Source of the DNA: Bdellovibrionales bacterium Ga0074139
Lineage (GTDB): Bacteria; Bdellovibrionota; Bdellovibrionia; Bdellovibrionales; Bdellovibrionaceae
Direction: 5' to 3'
DNA length: 64,000 bases
Assembly (NCBI GenBank): GCA_001464795.1
Contig: LNEB01000012.1
Location: forward strand, 186,001 to 250,000
Part shown: piece by piece, positions 41,744-50,051 of the stretch
Layout of the letters: each line of letters opens with the position of its first letter
Numbering within the stretch: position 1 is the stretch's first letter
Program-made: the position numbers and the translations under genes
Notes under the pieces: model-generated
The model's database searches: none
What the model saw: the letters and a program-made list of their open reading frames with translations, nothing else
Told to the model about the DNA's origin: nothing

Positions 41744-42085
41744 ACTTACCCCCATCTGCTTGCACAGATAGCACCCTTAAATTATGAGACTTTATTTTTG
41801 TCAAACTATTGATATCAGTGACATTTTAACCCTGCCTTTTGAGACTTGAGTCTCAATCGGCACTAAGTTGTCGAAATACTTGTTTAAAATCTGATGTTAA
41901 AAATTTATAAAAAGAATTTATTAAGGCGCAGCGCAATGTAAAGTGATCTACTTGAAAGCCGCTTAGGAAAAGGGATTCACGAGGACCGCACTTCCGTATT
42001 GGTTTCATTTTGTATTGGCTTGTCATGGCTAGTCTCGAATGCTCTAATTTTATTGCTAAATCAAATCCTATGGAGGGGTTTTTTA
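41744..42085. promoter_or_regulatory. Shared control region with 18-bp palindrome
   Basis: The perfect palindrome TTGAGACT-tg-AGTCTCAA lies at 41839-41856 and a half-site TGAGACT at 41785-41791. Both match the sites at 32315-32506. A GG-N10-GC pair on the minus strand (41775 to 41762) resembles sigma-54, but its start point would fall only 7 bases before the gene. The rest of the stretch (41860-42085), leading to the HTH gene, is AT-rich with no other signal I can name. Confidence 0.5.
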
Positions 42086-42307
42086 ATGCTCACGCATGAC
42101 ACTGAACGATGGCTTTCTGTTGAAGAAATCGCGGCACATTTAGGAATCTCAAAAGAAACAATCTATCGCTGGGTTGAACGCGAAAAAATCCCTGGCCACA
42201 AAGTCGGTCGGCTTTGGAAATTTAAAGCGAGTGAGGTTGATCAATGGGTCATGACCGGCGGCGCTGATAATGTCGTTAATTTTCAGAAAAGTACATTTCA
42301 TAAATGA
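42086..42307 (+). CDS. Excisionase-type helix-turn-helix regulator of the defence-like operon
   Basis: From the ATG at 42086 (GGAGGGG upstream) the 73-residue product is a MerR/Xis-like HTH: WLSVEEIAAHLGISKETIYR, then WVEREKIPGHKVGRLWKFKA and SEVDQWVMTGG. Proteins of this type often precede restriction or defence genes and act as their regulator. It is 15 bases before the AAA gene. A longer frame upstream is hydrophobic and has no ribosome site. Confidence 0.8.
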   Translation: MLTHDTERWLSVEEIAAHLGISKETIYRWVEREKIPGHKVGRLWKFKASEVDQWVMTGGADNVVNFQKSTFHK

Positions 42308-42322
42308 CGGCGAGGGAGTAAA

Positions 42323-44974
42323 ATGTCCGTGAAACTTGCTTCACTAATTATTGAATACGCTAAAGAACTTCCTCCTTGGCAAAAAATATTGGCCAAGGCT
42401 GCTTTTGAGCATCTAGGTGATCTTAGCCATGCAAAAGAAATTGATATAGCGGTTTCTCGCTTTCTCAAAGATTCTGGAGTGCCTGTCTTAAATGAAAACG
42501 CTGGAGATAGTGAGATCTCGTATATCGACTCTCTTCAGACAGAAGCTACCGAAGGCCGTTCCGTAGTCCCGCGACTCATTGAAATTTCAGAGTATAAGAA
42601 CGTTAATGCTCTTTCGGATGGGCAGAAGATTACTTTTGCCCCGAAGCTTACAATTATCTATGGAGAAAATGGCGCAGGAAAATCTGGCTATAATCGTGTT
42701 TTGAATACGGCTTTCTACTCCAGAGGCGATAAAAACATTCTGCCCAATATTTTAAAACCAAAAAATGAACAAGGAACTCCAACTGCAAAATTTGAATTTG
42801 AGATCAATGGTGCAAAACAAGTAAGATCATATCCAAACGAAATATCTAAACCTGAGTTTAAACAATTCGCATGCTTTGACTCTAAAACTGTTCCTGCGCA
42901 TGTTGGCGAGTCAAATGAGTTGTATGTTCTTCCAAAGGAGATGGAATTCTTTGATAAGTTAGCCAAGCTTATTGAACTTGTGAAAACTCGTATTCAAAAT
43001 GCTATTAACGAAAGAAACAAGCCAAATGAGTTCCAAAGATTTTTTGATGGTGAAAGTTTATTAAAGGAAGAGATCAAAGCAATCAATGCAAGTTCTGAAT
43101 ATATCAAAATTTCTGCGGTAGGATTAAATCAAAATCAACTTAAAAGTGATTTAGAGAAGCAAGAGAAAGAACTCAATGCGCTCAGGGCAACTGATCCTAA
43201 AAAGAAAATAGCAGAGTTGAAACTGGCTATCTCTGAATGTGATGATTACGCCAAAACAATCGCGGAGGGGCTGACTAAATGCGGAGTTGATGCAAATCAA
43301 TCTATTCAACAAGCATTAGACGCGTGGAAAAAGGCAGAGGAAAACGTCAAGAAGTCTGGTGCAGAGTCCTTTAAGACAGAATTAATAAAAACCGTCGGTT
43401 CTAGCAAATGGCGACAATTCATAATTGCAACTTCTGAATTAGCTAAAGAAGAAGGAGCAGTTCTTAGTCGACAATTTCCTTCGAATGGTGACTCTTGCCC
43501 TTTATGTTTACAAAAGTTGGAGAAAGATGCTCTTGCCCTGTTCGGCAGATACTTTGAGTTTCTTGGTGGCCAAACGGAGAAAGACCTTACAGCAACAAAA
43601 ACAACCCTAAAGAGTTTGGCACAAAAATATGGTCTCGCGCCTACAACTATCGTTTCTAAGCAAAATCTTTCTAAATGGCTTGATGAAAATAATGCCCAAT
43701 TAAAGTCTGAACTTTCTAAAACAGAGGAAACCATTAAAGAATTTTTTACTTTGGCTAGGGAACGAATTGAGAAATTTGACTTAACTTCCTTAGCTCCAGT
43801 GCAAACAGAAGGCATCACAGAAAAGCTCGCCTTAATTAAAAGCAGTCTTGAGGAATCAATTAAAACATTTGATGAGGCTACATTTACTAAGAAACAACAA
43901 GACTTAGGCGAAGCTGTCTTGCTGCTCAAGCATCAGGTAAAATTTTTAGAACTTGCTTCTGAAATTGAGAAATATATCAAGATTCAAAAATGGATTTTAG
44001 GCGCATCTGCTGCAATCAAGACAATTAACCCTAGACCCGTCACAGACAAACAGAAAAAAATATTTAATGAATATTTCACCAAAGAATATCAACAGAAGTT
44101 CTTTCAAGAAGCTCAAAAACTGCATGTGAATTTTAAAATTGATATAAAAGCTGAGGGGCGAGCTGGAAAAAGCTTGAGAAAGCTGGATGTTTTTAATCAC
44201 TCGCCAGCGGATGTTTTGAGTGAGGGTGAACAACGAGCTATAGCTCTTGCCGACTTCTTAACGGAAATCGAGATATGCAATCTCAAAGGTGGGATCGTTT
44301 TCGATGATCCCGTAAACTCCCTGGATCACGAGCGAAAACTTTATATTGCTAGTCGCTTAGTCGAAGAATCAAAGCGCAGACAAGTTGTTATCTTCACTCA
44401 CGATGTTAGTTTCCTATTTGATTTAATAAATGAGGCTGAGAAGCAAAAGTTTAAAGCGAAAGACGATTATCTTTGCCATTGGATTTCAAAAATTGATGAT
44501 AGCATCGGCTTGGTACACCTAAATCACAGAAGAGATTTAGAATTGGATTATAAGACCCATGCTAGAGCTGAAGAACTTTGGCAGCAAGCTCGCAGTGAAA
44601 CCGTTCCCGATAAAAGAGAGCTTTTAAGCAAGCAAGGATTTGATTGCTTGCGCCGTACCTATGAGGCTTTTACTCTTATCGAGCTATTTGGAAATACTGT
44701 AAGAAGATTTGATCGTCAAATTGGACACGGAACTTTGAAAGATGTTTACTGCCCTAGAGATGTTGCTGATTTCGTCAGTAACAAACTCAAGACTTGTTCG
44801 GGGTATGTCACAGGGCATTTACAAGCCGATGGCTATTCAGGCCAGCTTGCTAGTCCTGAACTTTTAAAGCAAGAAATTGATGCTTACATCAAATTTTCAA
44901 AAGAATATAAAGAACGCAAAGAAGCAGATAAAAATCAGGCAGTAGCAACACAAGAGGTACGAATATTGTCGTAA
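42323..44974 (+). CDS. Coiled-coil AAA/ABC-type ATPase (RloC/PrrC-like), putative defence protein
   Basis: The 883-residue product has an ABC-type ATPase split by a long coiled coil. Walker A GENGAGKSG is at 114-122, helical arms are roughly 210-560, and a CPLC motif (about 391) is like a zinc hook. The second half has the signature LSEGEQR (about 631), Walker B GIVFDDPVNSLDH (about 656) and the switch His in FTHD (about 691). This is the SMC/Rad50/RloC plan. The C-terminal region has RRTYE, but a full anticodon-nuclease R-x3-E-x7-H motif is not present. GAGGGAG precedes the ATG. The next gene encodes a nuclease-like protein, so it may be the sensor-motor of a two-component defence system. 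Confidence 0.85.
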   Translation: MSVKLASLIIEYAKELPPWQKILAKAAFEHLGDLSHAKEIDIAVSRFLKDSGVPVLNENAGDSEISYIDSLQTEATEGRSVVPRLIEISEYKNVNALSDGQKITFAPKLTIIYGENGAGKSGYNRVLNTAFYSRGDKNILPNILKPKNEQGTPTAKFEFEINGAKQVRSYPNEISKPEFKQFACFDSKTVPAHVGESNELYVLPKEMEFFDKLAKLIELVKTRIQNAINERNKPNEFQRFFDGESLLKEEIKAINASSEYIKISAVGLNQNQLKSDLEKQEKELNALRATDPKKKIAELKLAISECDDYAKTIAEGLTKCGVDANQSIQQALDAWKKAEENVKKSGAESFKTELIKTVGSSKWRQFIIATSELAKEEGAVLSRQFPSNGDSCPLCLQKLEKDALALFGRYFEFLGGQTEKDLTATKTTLKSLAQKYGLAPTTIVSKQNLSKWLDENNAQLKSELSKTEETIKEFFTLARERIEKFDLTSLAPVQTEGITEKLALIKSSLEESIKTFDEATFTKKQQDLGEAVLLLKHQVKFLELASEIEKYIKIQKWILGASAAIKTINPRPVTDKQKKIFNEYFTKEYQQKFFQEAQKLHVNFKIDIKAEGRAGKSLRKLDVFNHSPADVLSEGEQRAIALADFLTEIEICNLKGGIVFDDPVNSLDHERKLYIASRLVEESKRRQVVIFTHDVSFLFDLINEAEKQKFKAKDDYLCHWISKIDDSIGLVHLNHRRDLELDYKTHARAEELWQQARSETVPDKRELLSKQGFDCLRRTYEAFTLIELFGNTVRRFDRQIGHGTLKDVYCPRDVADFVSNKLKTCSGYVTGHLQADGYSGQLASPELLKQEIDAYIKFSKEYKERKEADKNQAVATQEVRILS

Positions 44975-45042
44975 AGATACTTTGGTAATGGTCGAGCTAG
45001 TAAAATGGCTCTTTAAGCAATGTGAATATGAATCGAGGTAGT

Positions 45043-45843
45043 ATGAATTTGGTTGAGTACCACAAAAGTATTGGAAGAGAGCTTTTGGATGTCAAAAATC
45101 GTTTTAGGGACTTAATTGGGGACCAATACCACCGCTTAGCAGACGGTAAACATAAAGAGTCTATCCTGAAAACCATTTTGCAGCGCCACTTACCAAAAAA
45201 CATCAGCGCCAAAAATGGATTTATTAGATTCGATGACATTTCTATTTCAAGTGAGATAGACATTTTACTTTTCTCGAATGACAGGCCATTGCTTTTTGAA
45301 AACTCCGACCTGGTGATCTCTACGCCCCATGCTGTATTTGGTGGGATAGAAGTCAAAACAACATTAACAAGCAGCAATCTTACTGAATCACTAGAAAAAG
45401 TAGCGATTAATTTACAAAATACATCTGAACATTTAGACAAGGCATATTGGTCAGATCTCCATACAACAGTGCAGTCAATGTCAAAAGGGATATCTAGGAG
45501 TTACCCTTGGTTTTCCTTATTTGCATTCGAGAGCAATGTTTCTGATGAAATCGTTCTTAACCGGCTAAATGAAGTTGCAAAAGGAGATTATAGAAGAGCG
45601 ATACCATGCGTCTGTCTAGGCCCAAATAAATTTGTACGATTTTGGTCAGAGCATCGCAAATCTATTACAGATACAAACCCATTCACAGGTTGGAGAGTTT
45701 ATGATTTAAAGGGGCTTGCCTTTTCTTATTATATTTCAAATATGATTTGGCAAGACCACGTAAATTCAACTGAAACAAACCCCTGGTTTGCGCTTGAAAG
45801 TAAAGAAATAGAAATGGTGCAAGAATTACCTTTTAGCAAATGA
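45043..45843 (+). CDS. DUF6602 family protein, nuclease-like
   Basis: From the ATG at 45043 (GAGG upstream) the product has 266 residues and starts MNLVEYHKSIGRELLDVKNR, followed by IGDQYHRLADGKHKESILKT, both DUF6602 marks. A restriction-like core is visible: SSEIDILLF (Asp about residue 71), DLVISTPHAV and GGIEVKT (Glu-x-Lys, about 103-105), the D...ExK arrangement of PD-(D/E)xK nucleases. DUF6602 itself has no proven role. It follows the AAA gene by about 70 bases and is probably in the same transcript; nuclease function is inferred. Confidence 0.72.
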   Translation: MNLVEYHKSIGRELLDVKNRFRDLIGDQYHRLADGKHKESILKTILQRHLPKNISAKNGFIRFDDISISSEIDILLFSNDRPLLFENSDLVISTPHAVFGGIEVKTTLTSSNLTESLEKVAINLQNTSEHLDKAYWSDLHTTVQSMSKGISRSYPWFSLFAFESNVSDEIVLNRLNEVAKGDYRRAIPCVCLGPNKFVRFWSEHRKSITDTNPFTGWRVYDLKGLAFSYYISNMIWQDHVNSTETNPWFALESKEIEMVQELPFSK

Positions 45844-45917
45844 GAATATGTCGTTTGCTGTCTTTCCACAACTGCTGTAGCCGATTTCAAATTGTTCAAA
45901 TTTACTATAAAAGCCTT

Positions 45918-46949
45918 TCACTTTCCTCTAAATCCGTTGTATCCATCCGAAGAGAACTTGGATAACGACAATTCATTTTCAAATGCGATCTTGGCCGTAT
46001 CGCCGTCCGAGTATGTCCCCACCACAAAATGAATGAAGTATCCTTTTTCATTTAAGGTAATCGCACAAAGCGCGAAAGGCTTACTGCCGCTGCTTTCACA
46101 CAAAACTAAAATTGCCGGATGATTTATTGCCTTTGCTACGGAAAGAGCACTTAGCCGCGGACTTGAATCACCATGCGAAAATAGTTCTCCAATTTTAATA
46201 TTCTGAAAATACGAATCCAGAGCGCTAATACCAAATTCTTTTGGACACATCGGAAAATATGATCCAGGCCACATGTATTGCCCGCACATAGGCGTTTCTG
46301 CAAAATCAAGCCCGGGTTCGCCAGCAAGCCCGACTTCCCATTTATTTAAGGGCTTAAAAACTCTTTTATCAAATGCGCCTTTGCGATTCGTATAGCTTCT
46401 AGTCGGAATATTTTTTGAATTTGTCCAAATAGCCATGCGCAATTTGCAATTTTCAGCTTCTTCTGGAGTTACAGCTCTCATCCATGCCATATTAGATGAA
46501 AGGTTCATATTATTCAGCATTGATGGGTTCGCTAAAAAAGCCTCAACACTTCCACAAAGGAATTCAATCTTCTTTCTAGTCGCTGGATTCTTTAAAGTAT
46601 TTTCTAATCGAGTTAACCACCTTAAGTTTTCAGGTCGATTATTCCTGCAATTCGAATCAATATGGTCAACTACATACTTGGGATCTGGCGGATCTCCGTG
46701 AAATGCAATTGCAACAATGCGATGAACTCTAGCTCCTGCAATGTGCAAGTATGGGTTTGCGTGATTAGCATTCCCCAAAGTCCACTTATTGTCTGCTGAG
46801 CGTGTCCGCTTGCTTTCAGGAGAGTGTCGTAGGACAGCCCCATTATCACGGACAGAGTATTTCTCTCCTTCAAAAAAGCATTTCTTTTGAATTTTGAAGT
46901 CATCAAGGTTTATTAAAGGCTCATTAGTTTCTTCGTTATAACTTTTCAT
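45918..46949 (-). CDS. HNH endonuclease-like protein
   Basis: The product (343 residues from the ATG at 46949) contains an HNH homing-type core: VHRIVAIAFHG, then VDHIDSNCRNNRPENLRWLT (roughly residues 93-112), with the His-Asn-Asn pattern that binds a metal. The start of the protein also shows FFEGEKYSVRDNGAVLRHSP, as in phage HNH proteins with an NUMOD-like lead-in. The C-terminal half (about 170 residues) is unlike HNH enzymes I know. A TTG start 16 codons upstream is possible but falls in a palindrome. The gene converges with the DUF6602 gene. Confidence 0.75.
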   Translation of the reverse strand: MKSYNEETNEPLINLDDFKIQKKCFFEGEKYSVRDNGAVLRHSPESKRTRSADNKWTLGNANHANPYLHIAGARVHRIVAIAFHGDPPDPKYVVDHIDSNCRNNRPENLRWLTRLENTLKNPATRKKIEFLCGSVEAFLANPSMLNNMNLSSNMAWMRAVTPEEAENCKLRMAIWTNSKNIPTRSYTNRKGAFDKRVFKPLNKWEVGLAGEPGLDFAETPMCGQYMWPGSYFPMCPKEFGISALDSYFQNIKIGELFSHGDSSPRLSALSVAKAINHPAILVLCESSGSKPFALCAITLNEKGYFIHFVVGTYSDGDTAKIAFENELSLSKFSSDGYNGFRGK

Positions 46950-46987
46950 AAACGATGTCTCATTTCTTTTTAAAAATGTGCGAATAT

Positions 46988-47016
46988 CAATTTTCAATTT
47001 TATAAATTGAAAATTG
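46988..47016. promoter_or_regulatory. 13-bp AT-rich palindrome before the HNH gene
   Basis: CAATTTTCAATTT (46988-47000) and its exact complement (47004-47016) flank the bases tat. It sits about 40 bases upstream of the chosen ATG, where a repressor of the HNH gene would bind. Confidence 0.4.
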
Positions 47017-47076
47017 AAACACAGGGATCGGTGTTTGTTTTTTTTAGACTAGATATCGGAGTTAGATTCTTAAAAT

Positions 47077-47664
47077 CTAACTAGCAATTCTCATCGTCTG
47101 ACTGTTGGAAATACGATTGGGGCTCCAGATGCCGGTTTTCATTTTCAGCCATTTAACGACACGCTGGGCACGACCAAGCTTTGTATGGTCAAATTGCTGA
47201 TTGCTGCTTTCACCAAAGTCCTTAAGTTGTAGATCACGTTCTTCTTCGGTGTTTAGTTCTAGGCGAATATCTTTACCATTCTGAATTTCATAGTCATATG
47301 TCGCAGTACAAATTGAAGTCAGTGTACCTATATGACCAAGCTCAGTCAGTTTATACTCATTAAAAAGAACTTTCTTGCTTCTGTCGAAGCCTGAAAAAAA
47401 GTCGACAAACTCACCAGCAGTTTCAAGCTTAAAAGCAGGAGGCAATTCTTTCTTTGATTCTGACTTCTGCTTTTCTGCAGGAGCACCATGACTTTGCTGA
47501 GTTGAAGCTAGTGCTGAAGCTGTATTCCAGTCATTGAAGCCAAAAACTTTTGCCATGACTTCTAAAGCATGACCATGCGGCAGTTCAATATTGTGTTTTT
47601 CTTTTAAGATTTGGCGCAAATGTTTTGTGCGTTCTTTAATTTGATCACGAGACGGTTGATTCAT
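47077..47664 (-). CDS. Glyoxalase-superfamily-annotated small protein
   Basis: The 195-residue product starts MNQPSRDQIKERTKHLRQIL and continues KEKHNIELPHGHALEVMAKV, then FGFNDWNTASALASTQQ. This N-terminal pattern occurs in bacterial and plasmid proteins annotated as glyoxalase superfamily, often with a basic charged continuation. The C-terminal half (QRVVKWLKMKTGIWSPNRIS) is unrelated to catalytic glyoxalases. GGGAG precedes the ATG. Function unknown; common on mobile elements. Confidence 0.6.
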   Translation of the reverse strand: MNQPSRDQIKERTKHLRQILKEKHNIELPHGHALEVMAKVFGFNDWNTASALASTQQSHGAPAEKQKSESKKELPPAFKLETAGEFVDFFSGFDRSKKVLFNEYKLTELGHIGTLTSICTATYDYEIQNGKDIRLELNTEEERDLQLKDFGESSNQQFDHTKLGRAQRVVKWLKMKTGIWSPNRISNSQTMRIAS

Positions 47665-47932
47665 AGATACTCCCTTTTTGTTTCGGACTTTTTGTTCTCT
47701 TGATCGCCTTAAAGACAGTCCTTAAAAAGTTTGTATTTATAAAAACCTTTTATGAATTGTAGAAAAATTCACCGTAGCATTTCAGCCGCGATCGGCAGGC
47801 ATTTCTTGGGCCCTTGGTAAAGGGTTAGCAAATTAAGTAATCCCAGGTCAATTAAATTTTATTTGTGGAATAATCCTTCAAATCATAACGCAAGGGCTAG
47901 ACAACTTTAGACTAATGAAAAATACTTAGCTG

Positions 47933-48670
47933 ATGGCTACAGTTAATATAATTAATTTGCTCGAAACTACAGATTCTTCCAAATGTCCAAGTTGTGGAGT
48001 TGTGGCTACTTTCTCCTTTGAAAATGAATGGCCATACGAACCTCCAAAACGAAAAGCAATCACGTCCCTAGATGAAATCACAGGTCTAGATGAAAAGGTG
48101 CAAAGATTTAGACAATCTGCATTTCAAGTAAGAGTCGTGAAGTGTAATTCTTGTAAAGGCGTTTCGATTTTGGCATACCCAAATGGGGTTTTAAAGGACA
48201 AAGGGAAACTGATTTGGCCTCAAAATAGCTCTCGAAAATTAGACAGAGAGGATTTGATTCCAGAAATTGTAAAAAAAGATTTTTATGAAGCATCATCAAT
48301 TGAGACTTTGTCACCAGCTGCTTCTTCAGCAATTTCTAGAAGGTGTTTACAGCAGATTTTGAAAACAAAATATGAATCACTAATGCCTAAGTCAGATAAA
48401 CTCAAGGCACAAGTAAATGCTGTTCTAGCTGGAAATGTTTTACCGTCCTATATTTCAGATGAACTTCATTCGATTCGGTCAATAGGAAATAATGCCGCTC
48501 ATCCGAACTTTGACCCGGCTACAAACCAAATCATAGAAGTTGACTCTAACGAAGCCAGTGAATGCCTAGATGTTTTAGAATCGCTTATCGATTTTTGCTA
48601 TATTTCACCTGTGAAAGCTTTAGAAAGAAAGCAAAAGAGAGAGTCAAAGTTTGGTCCCGATACAAAATAG
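47933..48670 (+). CDS. DUF4145 domain protein
   Basis: The 245-residue product has an N-terminal zinc-ribbon-like segment (KCPSCGVVATF with a partner pair KCNSCKGVS). It then has the DUF4145 body (EASSIETLSPAASSAISRRC, YISDELHSIRSIGNNAAHPN and the SECLDVLESLIDF ending). DUF4145 is frequent beside restriction and other defence genes, and its R..GN.AAH segment resembles HEPN-like motifs; function is not established. It is read rightwards, converging with the small gene at 48779. Confidence 0.82.
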   Translation: MATVNIINLLETTDSSKCPSCGVVATFSFENEWPYEPPKRKAITSLDEITGLDEKVQRFRQSAFQVRVVKCNSCKGVSILAYPNGVLKDKGKLIWPQNSSRKLDREDLIPEIVKKDFYEASSIETLSPAASSAISRRCLQQILKTKYESLMPKSDKLKAQVNAVLAGNVLPSYISDELHSIRSIGNNAAHPNFDPATNQIIEVDSNEASECLDVLESLIDFCYISPVKALERKQKRESKFGPDTK

Positions 48671-48713
48671 TTTTGTGAATTATTTCTTAAAGTAAAAACT
48701 TAATAAGTAGCCT

Positions 48714-48751
48714 AAAAAAAAGGAGTCTTGAATCTGAAATTCAAAACTCCC
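48714..48751 (-). terminator. Intrinsic terminator after the small gene/HTH operon
   Basis: On the minus strand GGAGTTTTGAAT pairs with ATTCAAGACTCC around a short loop, with one mismatch, and is followed by eight T. It lies 28 bases beyond the stop of the gene at 48779. The same hairpin may serve the convergent DUF4145 gene. Confidence 0.8.
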
Positions 48752-48778
48752 TTAATGATTTTTCAAAGATATTTCAGA

Positions 48779-48967
48779 CTATCGAAAGCGTTCAGCCTCC
48801 TCCGGAAACACTGAAATTGGTTTCCAATCAATGTGGGTCGCTTTGTGTGAAGCCTTTTGAATTTGGGTCCAGCACTGCCTTGAAGAACAGTTTTCGAGTT
48901 GCGCGAAACTAATCCCAAAATCGATCAATGCGGCCGCGATAATTAGTTTGATAAGAATGTTGTACAT
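48779..48967 (-). CDS. Small secreted protein following the double-HTH gene
   Basis: The 62-residue product begins MYNILIKLIIAAALIDFGISFA, a signal or anchor segment, followed by a polar Cys-bearing tail (QLENCSSRQCWTQIQ). AGGAGG lies 4 bases before the ATG, and the stop of the double-HTH gene is 8 bases upstream, so both share one transcript that ends at the terminator at 48714. A similarly built gene with a nearly identical upstream string is at 19721, beside integrase A. Function unknown. Confidence 0.6.
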   Translation of the reverse strand: MYNILIKLIIAAALIDFGISFAQLENCSSRQCWTQIQKASHKATHIDWKPISVFPEEAERFR

Positions 48968-48975
48968 AGAACCTC

Positions 48976-49617
48976 CTACTTTTTGGCTAAAGCTTTGATC
49001 ATGGTTAAAATAGTATGAAGAGCGGAATCATCCAATAGATCAAGAAGTCTCGTGATTTCAGCGATGACTTCATCCGCGATGATATCGGCTTTAACGATTT
49101 TGTCGAAATCCGAACGCTTGTATCCGAGGGATCGTAAGATGTGGTCAATTTTTTTAGCTGAAAGATCTGATCTGCCAGCTTCGATCAGACCAAAAGTACA
49201 TTCTTTAAAACCGCAAAGTTCGGACGCCTGATATTGCGAAATGCCTCGGCGTTTTCGCAACACTCGAATGGCTCGAACTTCTTTTGTTACAATTTTATAA
49301 AGATTGCGCCGTGGCTTTCTGGAAAGCGTTCTTTCCATATTGTAAGCATCGATTTGGGCTAAGGCCTTTTCTGGAGAATCTTCGAACCTTTTAAATTCCT
49401 GCCAATACATTCCCATTTTTTCTATCAGTCGCTTGAGCCGATCTTCAGTATAGTTGCATCGGCCATTCTCAAGCTGCTCGAGGGCTCTGATTGAGCACGA
49501 GCATCGTTCGGCAGCTTGTCTGCGATTGAGTCCTAAAGACAGCCTTGCGGCCTTAAAGGCCACCAATGTCTTAGTGATTTTCTTAACGGACGAGCGTTTA
49601 AGTGGATCTTCTTGCAT
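48976..49617 (-). CDS. Double helix-turn-helix (XRE-type) regulator
   Basis: The 213-residue product carries two XRE-like HTH domains. The first is LGLNRRQAAERCSCSIRALEQLENGR (about 33-58, given in two parts: ...RRQAAERC and SIRALEQLENG). The second is RGISQYQASELCGFKECTFG followed by LIEAGRSDLS (about 121-150). A helical C-terminal part ends in MIKALAKK. Two DNA-binding domains in one chain suggest recognition of a repeated operator. It lies just outside element B's integrase and may control the small gene downstream or the element. Confidence 0.82.
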   Translation of the reverse strand: MQEDPLKRSSVKKITKTLVAFKAARLSLGLNRRQAAERCSCSIRALEQLENGRCNYTEDRLKRLIEKMGMYWQEFKRFEDSPEKALAQIDAYNMERTLSRKPRRNLYKIVTKEVRAIRVLRKRRGISQYQASELCGFKECTFGLIEAGRSDLSAKKIDHILRSLGYKRSDFDKIVKADIIADEVIAEITRLLDLLDDSALHTILTMIKALAKK

Positions 49618-50051
49618 GTGACTCTCCTTTCAAGAGTTTGATTACAAGAAGCAGTTTGTTTTTTATAAAAATCAGGAAGTGGATCTACAGCGAGCTGGCT
49701 AAATTGTTGCGCCCGAAGGGCAACAAATAGCCATTTTGCCAGCGACCTAGTATGTGTGAAATTCAATACTTAGTTATTCATCCTGCTATCTGAGATAGCG
49801 AAAAATAACACAAGCACCAAAAGCCAAACGCAAGCCATTCATAAGCCAATCAGAGGCTGTGAACGGCAGTACCAGGCAGGTTTCAAAAGAAAAGCTTTAC
49901 CTATTTCGGTGTCTCTAAGGCTTTAATTTGTTTTTATTTTTTCGATTTTTTTCGTTTACGACATTTCCAAGGGTCGGAAATTTGGAGGTAGTGGCGAAAT
50001 TAGCCACTTTTCAAGTATTTAGATAACGTAAGAGCCTAAAAGTAGCCAGCC
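49618..50051. other. Left edge of mobile element B, probable att region
   Basis: No gene. It contains TTGGAGGT (49982-49989), about 60 bases beyond the integrase stop as in element A. Immediately after it comes the hairpin AGTGGC...GCCACT followed by TTTT (about 49990-50012), and further left a poly-T/TTCGA stretch (49925-49965) similar to the one at 20150-20165. The rest shows a hairpin-like TTGTTGC..AACAA near 49707 and nothing else I can name. Confidence 0.4.

Noticed and set aside
41761-41776. Second sigma-54-like site (GG-N10-GC) before the sensor operon
   Set aside because: The spacing is right but the boxes match poorly and the start point would lie only 7 bases before the gene, inside its ribosome site.
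43306-43929. Minus-strand frame of 207 codons inside the AAA gene
   Set aside because: It is the shadow of a coiled-coil coding strand; no ribosome site or recognisable domain.
42323-44974. Naming the ATPase as the anticodon nuclease RloC
   Set aside because: The overall plan and CPLC fit, but the C-terminal R-x3-E is not followed by His at the required distance, so only RloC-like is supported.
49860-49900. Possible tRNA-like end before element B
   Set aside because: There is no paired acceptor or T-arm; the attachment site does not seem to be a tRNA gene.
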